NCBI GenBank assembly: GCA_028023455.1
Contig: JAQFVV010006312.1
Coordinates: 2,831,898-2,895,897, forward strand
Origin: Epiperipatus broadwayi
Lineage: Eukaryota > Onychophora > Udeonychophora > Euonychophora > Peripatidae
Length of the DNA: 64,000 nucleotides
Direction of reading: 5' to 3'
Shown here: positions 1-11,639 of the stretch, piece after piece
How positions within the stretch are numbered: the stretch's first letter is position 1
Layout of the letters: each line of letters opens with the position of its first letter
Translations under genes and position numbers: made by a program
Notes under the pieces: model-generated
The model's database searches: none
Told to the model about the DNA's origin: nothing
The model's input: only the letters and a program-made list of their open reading frames with translations

Positions 1-2900
1 GATAAGTTAATTTAATATTAGTTTAAAGTATGCAGAAAGTATCACATGATCAGGTGATTGTGTGAATATGTGTGCTTTCATAAGGTTAAAAAAAGAAAAC
101 TTTAATTTTAGCTTATTAACAAAAATTTAATACATAATAAAGTGGAGTAAATATTCAGTCTATTATTAATATTAGAAAAGTAATGAATAAAGTTATTATT
201 ATTTTATTTAAGCATAATATTTTATTTTGAGTCAATTTTAGCTTATTAAAATATTTAAAATTGCTTTAATAAAGATATTTAATTTTTTAGATAAAAATAT
301 TTGATATTTAAGGTATTAAATAATTGGATAATTGTTAATATTGATGGCTCATAGTTTTAAAACTTAATTTTAATATCGATATTTGATGTAGGTACGTAAA
401 TTAACAGTTTATTATAAGCACTATTGACCAATGAAATTATTGGATTGAGGCCAGTCTAGACAGATTGTACAGATTTTTTAGATTTTTTTATAGCTTTTCT
501 GATTTAAATACAGAATAAGACAGTGATTTAAATTTTAAAGTGATTCTAGTTTGAAATTTATAATGACATTTTTTTATATTGTGACAATAGTAATTTTTTT
601 TAAAAATTATTATTTTATTTAAAAGTGTTTTTTTTTTAAAATGTAATTGGAATAACTATTTAAGTAATGAATTACTAAATGCTAAAGTTCCCTGTCAGTT
701 TGTTTACTTGAAACTTAGTTTATGACCTGAATAATTCTATGGAACATGATATTGGCTACTTAAATATTGGACCAATAAATACCAAATATCAAGAAAAATA
801 CTGCAACAAAACTGGAAAGGATTTACTTAAAAACTTTGTAATTTTTATAAATAGTATGTTTAGAATGAGTGACCAATGCTGCAAATTTATTAACGCTAAG
901 TAAGAGGAATCAGATATTCATTAAAAATATTCATTGTAATATCAAATTTGAAAGAAAGAAAAAAAATTAAGACTCTGAATCTATGTTTTAAAACTAAACT
1001 TAAAATGTTTTACAGTATGATAAATGTCTGTTTTATTATAATTGATAGTAATAACTTACATTTGATTTGTCTTTAAAGAAATCAAAATGGACTTATTGTT
1101 AAGAATAATGTATTTAAAGACAAATTGAAGAAGATGACTTTTGAATGTCTTTTATACTTTTAAAAGGGTTATATTTTAACATAATTTATCTGGAAATAAT
1201 GAACTCTAATATGTTTTTTAAAAAAGATTAAAAATATTATCAGTTCATAAATGCTGGAATGATATAACGGTTTTTATCTGGAAAAAAAATATTTAGTGAA
1301 AAAATATATATTTAAAATTATAAAAAAAACATTGTAAACTTTTAAAGAAAGAAATATTTAGTTTAATTCATGAACTATATGTCTGCTCATAAATGTGCTA
1401 AATAAATAATTTATATTGTATAATATCTGCTACTAATGATTCTGACCAATGGAAATGCAAATATTACTTATACCATATTTACTGCAATATATCTGCTATA
1501 TACAATGGCCGAAATATTCATAAGAAATATTTTCATAAATGGATCTTGAATTATTTTAATAAAATATTATATGCCTGAAAAAATGTCCAAAGAAAAAAAA
1601 CTGGAATGAACAATTTTTTTCTTCAGGATAATTAATATTCTTTTTGGATTTTTACTGGATTTATTATTATTATTTGTACATTTCTTCATGTGGCATCAAG
1701 ATAAAAATATGATTTGGGTACAATGTCCAACAGTAACTAAGCAATTTTGTGATTTTAAAACTTTATTATTTTAAAATATTAAGTTTAACATTAGTATTTT
1801 AAAATATTACAATTTCTTTATTTTAAAACTAACTTATTGTTATTATACAATTTTAAAAAAGAGGAACTTTATTATTGTTTTTTAAAAAAACAAATGGATG
1901 TTCAGAAAGTAATTTTCTGAACAAGGCAAATTTCAATCATAATTGTTTTTTTTTTTAAATGTATGGTTTAAGAAGCTTAAGAAGTGGATCTCCATTAATG
2001 GTCTTATTAATGTAATGAAATCATTGGTAATTTTTTATTGTTATTTAGATTGTATTTTGCTTAATAATTTTGTTTTTATTTTATTTAAAAAAGTATTTTA
2101 ATTAGTATTTTAAGATTAATATTTTACATTGCTTGAATTTAATATTAAACAGTGTAATGAAACATTGATAAAATTATCATGTGGATTTTATGAAAGAATT
2201 GATAAATGCAGACAAATGTTTGAAAACATCCAAGGATATTTTAAATAATTATTTTAATGTGAATGTTTGAATACTATGTAACATCGTTAAATTATTAAGA
2301 TGTTATTTTTATGAATGTTACCTGTTGAAATACAGAAAAAGACATAATATTGATCTCTAAATTCTATCATAACAAATAAATAAAATGTATAATATTGATG
2401 TATGTTTATCAAGATCATTTATGCATGAAAACTTTAAAAAAGAAACATCTTGAAATGGATTTAGATCTTTGTTGTTTCTTTAATATTGTGTTTTGGAAGT
2501 TATTTTAGAATGTTGTTTGTATATTTGTGATATTGAATGAGTTATTCAGTGTGTAAAATATGGTATGGTGGTCAGGAGAGTAATAATATTCACATTAAAT
2601 CCTAGGTATTAAGGATATGTTGAAAACTGTTGTATGTGAAATGTATTTTCATATTTTAAAGTATACAGATAATATAGGGCTGTATATCTTTTTCCATGAA
2701 CAGTTGCATTTCCTTATCAACAATAAGTGCTATAATAGAGTCATGACTTGAATCTGAGGTGCATGATGAATATGGACCTACTCTTATGATTTGCACTGTA
2801 TCTATGATGATATCATCTTACTCTTTTGAGACATTCTTGTTATTATTCCATATCCTACACTTTAATCACTATCTATCACCATCATTGTAAAAGATAGTTT
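1..2900. other. AT-rich non-coding DNA
   Basis: No ORF, RNA gene or recognisable repeat terminus is visible here on either strand. The sequence is dominated by A/T homopolymer runs and TAA/TTA-rich text. It is most likely intergenic or deep intronic DNA, possibly with very old transposon debris that cannot be read by eye. Confidence 0.6.
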
Positions 2901-2917
2901 TATAAATTGGTAAAATA

Positions 2918-3200
2918 ATGACTAAACCATTTGAAGTAGATAATTTTGTAAGAGGGCAAGATGTAATATATAGAAATTTCTCTGACAGATGATGTTGAAA
3001 TGTTTGATGATTGTCATAAAATATAGGCTAAGAGGAATAATTGATACTCATACAAATAGTAGAAATCACTTACTCAAACAGATGCATATTCAAATCGGAA
3101 TGAAAGTGTGAATAGTGATAATGATTTTGAATGCTATAATGAATGTAATAGTATAAAACAAAAAGCAATACAAATGTCAAGAAATATAATTTATGGATAG
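2918..3200 (+). pseudogene. possible coding relic, unidentified
   Basis: Frames read together across at least one frameshift and several stops give a coding-like text. It starts with an ATG at about 2918 (MTKPFEVDNFVRGQDVIYR), then an Asp-rich part (DVEMFDDC), and later an acidic segment (NESVNSDNDFECYNEC) near 3100-3145. Codon composition is less A/T-homopolymeric than the surroundings. Acidic N-terminal regions like this occur in piggyBac-type transposases, but no catalytic motif is visible, so this is only a guess. It may equally be chance. I do not recognise the gene. Confidence 0.2.
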
Positions 3201-3347
3201 TTCTTTTCAATTTTATTATAAATAATTTAAACGCCTTTCAGTTACAAAAGTTTATGAAATTATCTCTTAAGTATTTTGCATAATAGTTAATTTTATAGAG
3301 GGAGATATTCATATATTTTATTTAAAATTTTCTGATATTGTAATATT

Positions 3348-3453
3348 TTTTTCATATGTCATAGCATCAGCTGGGAGGTGAACCCACAACTGTCTGTAAC
3401 CAACTTCTTGCTTGCAAGGCAGCTGTGATGACCTCTTGGCTAACAACGCTCAA
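3348..3453 (-). mobile_element. tRNA-derived SINE, copy 1
   Basis: On the minus strand this is a tRNA-like body of about 90 bp, a short TATGACA tail and an A-run (seen as TTTTTTT on plus). It is flanked by a perfect 16-bp target-site duplication, CTGATATTGTAATATT, at 3332-3347 and 3454-3469. The body has a box B-like stretch (GGGTTCACCTC) and an anticodon-arm-like CTGCC-TTGCAAG segment. Three other copies lie at 14745, 31665 and 48511. The head resembles tRNA-Gly(TCC) as I remember it, with the anticodon changed to TGC. There is no LINE-like 3' tail, so it belongs with 'tailless' tRNA retroposons that use only a poly(A) end. Confidence 0.75.
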
Positions 3454-3877
3454 CTGATATTGTAATATTAGGATGATATTTTGCTAAACTGCAAAGAAAG
3501 TCTTTAATAATTTTTCTTTTAATATTTTATTTGTTAGACTTTATTAAAAGATGTATTTTAAAATATAAACTTATATTGATGCATTTACATAGTAATAAAT
3601 ATATTTTATGGTAGAATAAGTATAATATTAAGTTTTTTTTTTTTTAGAAATTGGGAAATTTATTGTAACTGTTCCCGATGCAAATGATAGAATACTATTT
3701 TACTGAATGAAGATTACATATTATCATTACTGTTGTAAGTTTTATTCTATTTTGAAGTGGCTGAAGTCAAGGCTATTCTTATTTTATTTCTAGTATTTAT
3801 TGATAAGATTTGTTGCAAATATATTTGTTTTTATGTTAAATAATGTTAATTCTTATTTTACTTTTATAAATATATAT

Positions 3878-4375
3878 AATCTTATAATTGAATATTTATA
3901 AATACAGTAATTAGATATATGTAAAGTATAACTTTAAATTTTTTTATCAACTTAGGAGTGCTTTTTGACTATCAACAAACACTTTGAAAGGCTAACCTTC
4001 CCACAATTTGTGATCTTAACATTTGCTGCCTGTCTGTTAATTATGTCTTGTTTGTATTTGTATATTCATATAGATCCCTTTATTTTTCTTTTGTTATTAT
4101 TTTTTTTAGTGTAAAAATAATGTAAAAATATTGCAAATTGATAAAAATAACAAAAGGAAAATAAAAGAAGCTATGCTAATATACAAATACAAACAAGACT
4201 TAATTAACAGACAGGCAGAAAATGTTAAGATCATGGAATTGAAGGTTAGCCTTTCAAAATGTTAGTTGACAAAGACTATGAGAATAGTCGAAAGTGCTCC
4301 TAAGTGGATAAAATTTTTAAAGTTATACTTTACATATATCTAATTACTGTATTTATAAATATTCAATTATATGAT
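3878..4375. mobile_element. head-to-head pair of Penelope-like element 3' ends
   Basis: This is a near-palindrome. A left arm at about 3881-4108 is the reverse complement of a right arm at about 4141-4374, with a spacer of only about 30 bp. The right arm matches, in the same orientation, the 3' end of the PLE relic near 59540-59790: both share GCTATGCTAAT, TTAATTAACAG, AGTTGACA and CTCCTAAGTGG in the same order. So two 5'-truncated PLE 3' ends are joined at their truncation points with their 3' termini facing outward. Each arm is about 230 bp. The PLE assignment depends on the coding relic at 58.4-59.6 kb; the inverted repeat is seen directly. No target-site duplication was clear at the AT-rich edges. 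Confidence 0.75.
4262..4303 (+). ncRNA. hammerhead-like ribozyme motif, PLE 3' end
   Basis: The parts lie in type I hammerhead order. Stem I is TTAG (4262-4265) with CTAA (4300-4303). The core TTGACAA (4266-4272) stands for CUGANGA and differs by two transitions, one of them CG to CA. Stem II is GACTA (4274-4278) with TAGTC (4285-4289). GAAA is at 4290-4293. Helix III is two pairs (AG/CU) around a two-base loop, and the cleavage-site C is 4299. An unpaired A (4273) sits before stem II, unlike textbook hammerheads. PLE terminal regions are known to carry minimal hammerheads with this tiny palindromic helix III. This copy is probably inactive because two core bases are changed. The matching minus-strand motif near 3950-3985 has lost part of stem II. 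Confidence 0.5.
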
Positions 4376-4385
4376 TATGTAAATT

Positions 4386-4958
4386 GATTTGAAGAAATAT
4401 AGACATCGAATTATATATATATATATGTCCAGCATGTGTGTTGGAGAACCTGAACATATTTGATCAATTTGATTTTTTATTTTATTAGTTAAGTATATTA
4501 TATTTCATAGCATCTAATTATTACATATACAAATTTTTCATTATGTTGTAAATTATTGTTCATAAAATGGCCTAAATATAGATAAATGTCTTCAACCTCT
4601 CTAAAAATTATATTGGTGTTACACTGAGGGATTAACAAACTAGAAATGTAAATTTGATTATAAAATTTATTTCACTGCTTTTCACATAATCTATAAGTAA
4701 ATAATACAAAACACTATTATATATCACCTAACTATAGGAATATATATTACTACTTAAAGTTGTTTTAGGAAAATATTTTTAGCTCTCCTCAATGTTAATT
4801 TAATCTATTTAAATCTTAATTTATATTACTTATATAGTGATATTTATCAAATTTTATACATACAAAATTCAACAAAATTAAAAATAAAATTATGATAAAG
4901 CAATCAAAATAAGTGCAAAGTAATGAAATTAAATTTTATTAATTAAAAAAAACATAAC
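4386..4958. other. AT-rich spacer
   Basis: Between two repeat insertions. Only a short TA tract near 4415 and ordinary AT-rich DNA; no gene or repeat end is visible. Confidence 0.5.
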
Positions 4959-4971
4959 AATTCTTTATTAT

Positions 4972-5480
4972 AAGTAAATAAGCATTTATTTTTATATGAT
5001 GCCATGTGTACAATGGTATTACATTCGAAGATCAGCCTTTCAAGCTAATTGCACATGCGTCTTTGCGAGTGTTAAATAATAAATGAATACTTCACTCCAC
5101 AATACAAGATATAGTATTTGTGCAGGAATAAAAAGAATCCCCTCTTATTCCTACAACTCAAATTCTTTTATATGAGAAAATCTGAAGTACTGTTGAGTAA
5201 AGCATGAGAGTAGAATTCTCACTTTAAATTACTATCTAGATGTTTGAATGAATGACGTCAGTGAAATTGTCTAGAATTTACTAAACGTCAATCTAACTGA
5301 AACTTAATTATAAGTAAATAAGCATTTATTTTTATATGATGCTTATGTGTACAATTGTATTACATTCGAAGATCAGCCTTTCAAGATAATTGCACATGCG
5401 TCTTTGTGAGTGTTAAATAATAAATGAATACTTCGCAAAGACGCATGTGCAATTAGCTTGAAAGGCTGATCTTCGAATGT
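4972..5480 (-). mobile_element. repeat family C, 1.35 tandem units plus inverted end
   Basis: Two direct copies with a 340-bp period (TAAGTAAATAAGC at 4971 and 5311) are followed by an inverted piece at 5433-5480 that repeats the segment around 5024-5075 in reverse. The whole structure is flanked by a perfect 13-bp duplication, AATTCTTTATTAT, at 4959-4971 and 5481-5493. If the element reads on the minus strand, truncated ends meet near 5430 and the other ends face outward, as in the PLE pair at 3878-4375. A third, single unit lies at 42374-42712. There is no ORF. I looked for a hammerhead on both strands and found no intact one. Tandem short repeats with a target-site duplication resemble animal retrozymes or PLE terminal repeats, but the family is not identified. 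Confidence 0.7.
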
Positions 5481-5493
5481 AATTCTTTATTAT

Positions 5494-7370
5494 GTGAAAT
5501 GTATACATAAACTAAATATATATATATATATATTGTAAATATCGATAAGTCGATATTATATTTTTTAAATTGTCATTTGTTATTAAAAAAAAAAAATCTC
5601 TTTAAGTTGATGTTTACATATGAAATATTTAAATTTTTCTTTTATGTTTATTAAATATAATTATTATTTGAAGTTATTATTTTATTTATATATATTGATA
5701 GTACATCGTTATAAACATTTAATTATTGAAATAAATAAGGACATATAAATTATTGATTATAAAAAAATTATTTTATTTATAATGATTATTAAATACAATA
5801 AATAATTATTTATGTATATTTTTAAAGATGTCAAATTTTCAATTTAATATTTTATATATATATATACTTGATATTTTATTTTTATTTTAATGTTAATTGT
5901 TTTAAAAGAGAACATATATAACATGAGTTTTAAAATAGTATCTGCTGGCGCATGGAACGATAGCAACAACAAAAGAAGCCATTATTATATTATTATTATT
6001 GGAATAGATATAGAACAAACAACTGAAAAATAAAGATTTTATTGTACTTTATTTCTATAAAATTTACTATTCTTCAAAATACTGAAATAACATATATATC
6101 TTATGGTAAATACATAAATTATGGCTTGCTAAGAAAAATATATCGCAGCTAGGAGCTGCATCATCGCTTTCATTTATTCCAAAGCAATTTTCAATGGAAC
6201 AACTAAATAAAAAAATTCAATGTATAAATTTCGTCGCGTCTGGAGTTGAAACTTGATATAGCTATCTTAAATGTATAATCGTCAATTTAATCATAATCTG
6301 GAAGTAATTGGAATTGACATGCTGGATTTAACATTTTAATTTGTTTATTTATTTTTTTAATGAAGGAAATTTTGAAAGGATAAAATATGCATATATCTAA
6401 GGATTAACAATTTTCTTTAATATAATAATTTCTTCGCCTTTCGATAGAATGCATTCTAATAATAAAAGTAAACGGATAAAAGAACTCATGGAATAAATTA
6501 ACTTTTGACAGGAAAATTATCTAAATGAACTTTAAAAGGTATTTAATAATTTTATATATGTATGAATAATATATAAATATATTTTGAGATTGATATATTT
6601 TTTTTTATTTACTTTTATTTTTCATTATAAAATACAACGTTTTATAAGTAGACAATTTAATCATCTTGTTTTATAATAATATTAGACATATAACAGATGT
6701 TAGGATAAATATTTAAATAATTTTAAAATCTTAAAATGTAATTTATAAGTTGATATTGTATATGAACTATTATATTTATATTATAATTATTAGGCAGAAA
6801 TATGTCTTTATATATTTAATCTATATATACTTATTACAAGTATATACACATAGTTATTCTTTGTATTTATATTTAAAACATCAATATTATTTAAAGTTGA
6901 ACTATAACATAAAATAAAGGATGTACTATTTGTTTTATAAATAATGCCTTTGTAATTATTTAAAAGAGCGATACTATATTATTCTTATTTTCTTTTAATA
7001 CCAAAGTTATTATGAAATTAATTGAATTTATAAATAATAAAAGATAATTTCATATTTCATTTATTATTTGGTTTGTAGATCACTTACACCTATTATTATT
7101 CATTCAAATATTTAGAGATACATAAATTTACATAATTAGATGTGTATATTTGAATTTAGTAGAAGTCCCTTTGTTTCTGATATATATATTTGATTAGTTA
7201 TTCACATCATCTTTAAAAATAAATTATAAAGATAGGTCTCATTGCTTTACATGATTTTAGATTTGTTTTATGTATAGCTAGCTGGAAGGGCATTTAAACA
7301 ATTTATTTAAATATAACTGGAATAATTTTGTTTTTCTTCATTCTTTAATTTTAATGGAATACCTAATAGA
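5494..7370. other. AT-rich non-coding DNA
   Basis: No gene found. It holds short TA tracts (about 5515-5532, 5853-5864) and long A/T-rich text. A less AT-biased piece at 5940-6260 has no reading frame of note. Confidence 0.5.
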
Positions 7371-7371
7371 C

Positions 7372-7520
7372 GTTCCATTATATTTAGCTTATCCAATTGT
7401 AAGCTACCATATAGTTTCCATTACATTTGGCTTGCCCAATCATGGGCTGCCTCATATACGTTCCATTACATTTGGCTTGCCCAATCGTGGGCTGCCTCAT
7501 ATACGTTCCATTACAATATA
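7372..7520 (+). repeat. 45-bp minisatellite, about 3.3 units
   Basis: Units starting GTTCCATTA or GTTTCCATTA at about 7372, 7414, 7460 and 7505 have a 45-bp period (first interval a little shorter), each holding GGCTTGCCCAAT and GGGCTGCC. Units 2 and 3 differ at only a few positions (for example CAATCATGGG against CAATCGTGGG), so this expansion is recent. The period is divisible by three, so one plus frame stays open for 61 codons as a 15-residue repeat. With no start context or flanking coding signal, that is probably incidental. Confidence 0.85.
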
Positions 7521-8182
7521 TATGCTGAATATTATGTAATTTTCCATTCATCTTTAATTGACAAATTATTAATTCAATTTATTTATATTTTGTATATATT
7601 CATTTAATTATCTTTATTACAGTTAATTTAATTAACATCATATGAATTGGTGAATGGTCCCCATTGTTAGAAAAGCTCTGCTCCTGTATGATTGACATCT
7701 TTTGCAAAAATTAAAAAATAAATCAAAGCATTTCAAAAACTTACTAAATGTAATTATGTTTTCTTTTTTTTTGCCAAATTGTAATTTTTAGGCACTATAA
7801 TGATTATCACATAAGAAGTATTACAATTATAGACATGAATTTGTATTTATAATTTATACATAATAGTAAGTAACTAATTTATACATTATCCAATTTGTGC
7901 AATTTTATTGAATCAGTATTTAAGTAAACTTAATAAAATACATATAGTGCAAAAAGTTATATTTCACTTTTTTAATTATTTTATTTTTTAGAGAATTCTA
8001 ATTCAAAATAAATAAAATTTTTAATGAAGGGAATTGTTCTTGATTTAATTTATATTAATTGTAAAGCAATATATCTGTGTCTACAAATAAGATAAGTTTT
8101 GAAATATATAAGTGTTTTGTAATATATATAAATGAGGACCTAAGTGACAACATTTTAATGTGTCTCTCTTTCCTTAAGCCAG

Positions 8183-8254
8183 TGTGGAGTTTCATATATA
8201 TATTAATACAATTAAAATGTGGAGTTTCATATATATATTAATACAATTAAAATG
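8183..8254. repeat. 36-bp tandem duplication
   Basis: Two identical adjacent copies begin GTGGAGTTTCATATATA at 8183 and 8219. This is a recent slippage or replication duplication with no coding content. Confidence 0.85.
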
Positions 8255-8439
8255 TTTAATATTTTTATACAAAATAGATTGTATAAAATATTAAATATTT
8301 AAACTACATTAGAGTGTAAAAGGTCTGCCCATCCCTTGCAAATGTATGTATAAATGGATTATTCTCCTGTACATGAGGGGTCAGAATGACTAATATGTCA
8401 ACATGGGTAGGATGACAACCTTGGCACTAACAAGGGCTT

Positions 8440-8755
8440 TGAACTTTCCATCATCAGATTTTCAATGAAATGGAAGGCTAAAGAGTTGTGAGTTGGAATA
8501 GTTTGAAGCCTGTCCATTAAAGTATAAAGATTGGCTATCTTAATATAAAGCTGAGTACTGATTATATATATGTGTGAGGATAGTAATCTGGACCAACTGA
8601 TGATTGCTGGTTTAGCATGAAATACATATATTGGTGACTATTTATCTTTTCAGCATGTGTGTGATCAGGTGGGTCAGCAATATGAAATGGCACTGAGAGT
8701 GGTGGGTCATGTGAAAGTCTGAGTTCGAACCCCACATATATTGCATATATAAATG
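8440..8755 (+). mobile_element. repeat family A (SINE-like, hammerhead-bearing), best copy
   Basis: About 300 bp, matching copies at 20.6-20.95 kb and 21.8-22.08 kb on the minus strand along almost all its length. Shared landmarks in order: AAAGAGTTG-like start, GGCTATCTTAATATAAA near 8532, a hammerhead at 8580-8641, TTTATCTTTT, a GAGTGG-containing box A-like stretch, and a box B-like GAGTTCGAACCCC near 8721. The 3' part therefore looks tRNA-derived and the 5' part carries a ribozyme. This combination recalls the SMalpha elements of schistosomes, which are SINE-like and encode active hammerheads. There is no poly(A) tail; the element runs into TATA text. Partial copies lie at 9268, 15606, 31308 and 32735. 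Confidence 0.65.
8580..8641 (+). ncRNA. type I hammerhead ribozyme, family A
   Basis: All invariant core bases are present. CTGATGA lies at 8597-8603, stem II is TGCT (8605-8608) with AGCA (8614-8617) closing GGTTT, and GAAA is at 8619-8622. Helix III is ATA with TAT around a CA loop (8622-8629), and the cleavage-site base A is 8630, giving an AUA triplet. Inner stem I is ACCAA (8592-8596) with TTGGT (8631-8635); outer stem I is ATAG (8580-8583) with CTAT (8638-8641), leaving an internal loop as in natural type I ribozymes. One U-U mismatch at the base of stem II is a weak point. The copy at 21.9 kb keeps a perfect GTGCT/AGCAC stem II, so the ancestral motif was probably fully paired. Confidence 0.7.
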
Positions 8756-9267
8756 GAGATTTAAGCCTGTACAATGTATTAAACTAATTCTATTAACTTC
8801 AATAACCATAATTGTATATATAAAATATGAATAAATATAAATAATAATTGAACATCTAAAAATGAATAAAAATTATATAATATATCTTTAACAAGACATT
8901 TATTTTTGAAAAAGTGGGAGTATTCATTTATATAGGGACATCTGCAAAGCGTATGTGTATCAGCTTATTGGCTTATTAATATTATAGATTATAAATATAT
9001 CTTTATATAATGTATAGTTTACATGTAATGCATGATTATGTGTTTAATTAATATATTTTATTTTAGTTACTTTGGAAATATTTCGATTGCTTTATCATAA
9101 ATTTATTATTGATTATGATTGTTTATATATGTATATATACAAGGGAGATTACTATGTATATAATGTTTATTGAAAGTTGAAATCGATTACATTTATAGCA
9201 AGAAAATAAAACATATTTACCATAACAAGTTTTTGTATAATTATATATATATATGTGTGTGTGTGTG

Positions 9268-9302
9268 GGGGGTAATATAGGGGATTTGGACACAGACTTT
9301 TA
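9268..9302 (-). mobile_element. family A 3' fragment
   Basis: The minus strand reads AAAAGTCTGTG then TCCAAATCCCCTATATTAC, matching the box B-like end of the family A copies at 21.8 and 31.3 kb. Only about 35 bp can be matched, next to a TA/TG microsatellite at about 9244-9267. Confidence 0.4.
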
Positions 9303-11510
9303 TATATATGGATAGTTGTTATGTAATAATATTTTGTTACATTTACTTGTAACACATCATAGTAAAGGTTGATGAAATATATTTATAGTGGAAGGTGTGA
9401 TCTGAAGTTTTTATAGTAGTGGATAATTATTGTATATTGAAATATAAGATGAGTGGGGCTCCTATAAATGCTAAATATGCTTGATTAAATATATTTCACT
9501 AACTCAACTCTCACTGATAATGCTTAGGGATTTATAATAGTTACAACAAGCTACCCAGAGGTTAATTTTTTTCTGCAAAATTTCAGATTTTCAGAGCATA
9601 GTAGTAGATTTACACACACATATATAATTGAAATGGTAGTAATTGCTCTTTCCAATGAGCTATGTAAGTATCAATCAACTATAGAAATATAGAATGGATA
9701 CCAAATTTAACCTATAGTTTTGTTGGTATTTAAACTTAGTATATACATATAAAAAATTTTAAATGTATATGTTTAAAAAAGATTATACTAGAGACATAGA
9801 TATAAAATGTAGCAACTTTTATTTGGATTACAAATATGAAGGAAAAAAATAATAATATAGTGTTGTTATAGCCATGTATTTTTAAAACAACATAATACCA
9901 CACTAATTATAAATTTAAGGTTTCAATATTATTTATGTTAGAGAAATAGGCAATATATCCAATGATAATAGAAGTAAATATTAGGAAAAATGGTATATTC
10001 AGTGACATATTTATGAATAATATAATGTAATAAGTTAGCTTGAATTACTCAGCATAACAAATATTATACAAGATCTTTAATTCTGGATTATTATTGTAAA
10101 GAAATCGTAGTTATTAATTTGAACAATTATGTCTAGCAAATTAACTACAAAAAATATAATTAATTGCTTGGGAGTCATGAATTTTTGAATATAACAAACA
10201 AGTTAATTTGGTTAAAGGGAGTCTTATATACTTTTTTTAGTTTGGAACCAATCCAGAAGCTCTTAGTTACTGCATTTACTAGTGTAGACTACAAGGCTAT
10301 CAATAGTTTATTATTTAAAGATGTAACATATATAGATATTTCTATAAATATGGTTTACAATTAGGCTTTAATTTAATGTTTTTACTTATTTCTAATAATA
10401 ATCCCCCCCCCCCCATATTTTTGCTTACATTACTTATTGACTTTTGGGCATATACTTATTTTTATTTATAATTATTTTCACTGTAGTTATTATTTTTTGA
10501 ATGAGAAAATAGATAATTAAACCTATAAATATTTTTACACTATTAAATATAAAATTGTTGTCAACTTGCTATAAGTAATTTTATAATATATTTATCAAAT
10601 TTTGAGGTGTATGAGAAGTTCTAATTTCAAAATGATAATATAGTTAGTTATTAAAGAAAATCTGAATTCTTAAAAAATGATAATAACTATTAATATTTTT
10701 ATAATATTAATACAATGTATTGATTAAAATAGTATAAAGCAATTTTCTAGTTTTTTGAAATAAGTAAACTAAAAAATATATGATGGTCTTCGTTGAATAC
10801 ATTATCCACAATCATATCTACATAAAAATTAATTATTGGATTTATATACACAATATATAAAACAATAATAAGATTTCAAGCAGGTGCAAAGATTTATATC
10901 ACGTAATCTACAAAATCTATTTTTGTTAAGTCGTCACAAATAAAGTAACTTTTAAAAAGATGAAATTACTAAAAATTAAATATTAATTACTGAGAATAGT
11001 AAGACCAGGAGCCAGAATATGGAAAATAGATCTAAGAATGGATTTTAAATGTCTTTCACCAAGACAAAATAGTAGAAAAATAAAATATGATAATTATATT
11101 TCTGTTTGTACACAAAAAATAATGAAAAAGATTCTGTTAATAACTTAAGAAGATTTAAATAAATTTTAAGCAGATGAAAAATTAATGATCAAACAAAAAT
11201 AGTTTATTCGTAAGCAGTTTACATATTCATGTTTTATTTAGTTTCTACTAAAATATAAGTAATTTCATAACATTATTATTTACAGCATTACCAAAAATCA
11301 AATACTTAAAAAGATTCATTGGTTATGCAGTTGCAATTTTCAGAATTAAAATATAAAAATAAATAGATTAAATAATTTTAAAAATAGATTGTGTTATTAA
11401 TTTAATACCTAAATTAATTACAAAAAACTAACTACAAATTGTAAGACAAGAAGTAAAGACCCGCTTCAATTTTTAATCATTATTGGTTGGCTGGCAAAGT
11501 TAAATATGGG
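9303..11510. other. AT-rich non-coding DNA
   Basis: No gene or repeat end recognised. It holds a run of 12 C at 10403-10414, unusual in this composition, and a chance 66-codon ORF at 10164-10364 without coding character. Confidence 0.5.
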
Positions 11511-11520
11511 CTTGCTACCT

Positions 11521-11615
11521 AAAAAAAAAAAAAGATTCACCCGTTCAGATTCGAACTATAAGTAGTAACGTTGGCAAGCGTATACATTAATTAACCACTA
11601 TGTTTATTAACTGCT
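11521..11615 (-). mobile_element. tRNA-like SINE relic, second type
   Basis: On the minus strand a box A-like TAGTGGTTAATTAA (11587-11600) precedes a box B-like AGTTCGAATCT (11547-11557), with GCTTGCCAACG between them where an anticodon arm would sit. The 3' side runs into a T-tract on minus (A-run 11520-11533 on plus), which could act as a pol III terminator. Spacing fits a tRNA, but the acceptor and T stems do not pair well, so this is a relic or SINE head, not a working tRNA. It is not the family seen at 3348, 14745, 31665 and 48511. No target-site duplication was found. Confidence 0.4.
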
Positions 11616-11639
11616 TTGATCGTAATTAAAATTTTTTTT

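Noticed and set aside
4972-5480. Hammerhead in family C
   Set aside because: The nearest match (TGAATGA ... GTGAAATTGTC) has an extra base in the core and no pairing stem I; copies at 5 kb and 42 kb do not conserve it.
8445-8480. CTGATGATGGAAAG on the minus strand
   Set aside because: No room for stem II between CTGATGA and GAAA.
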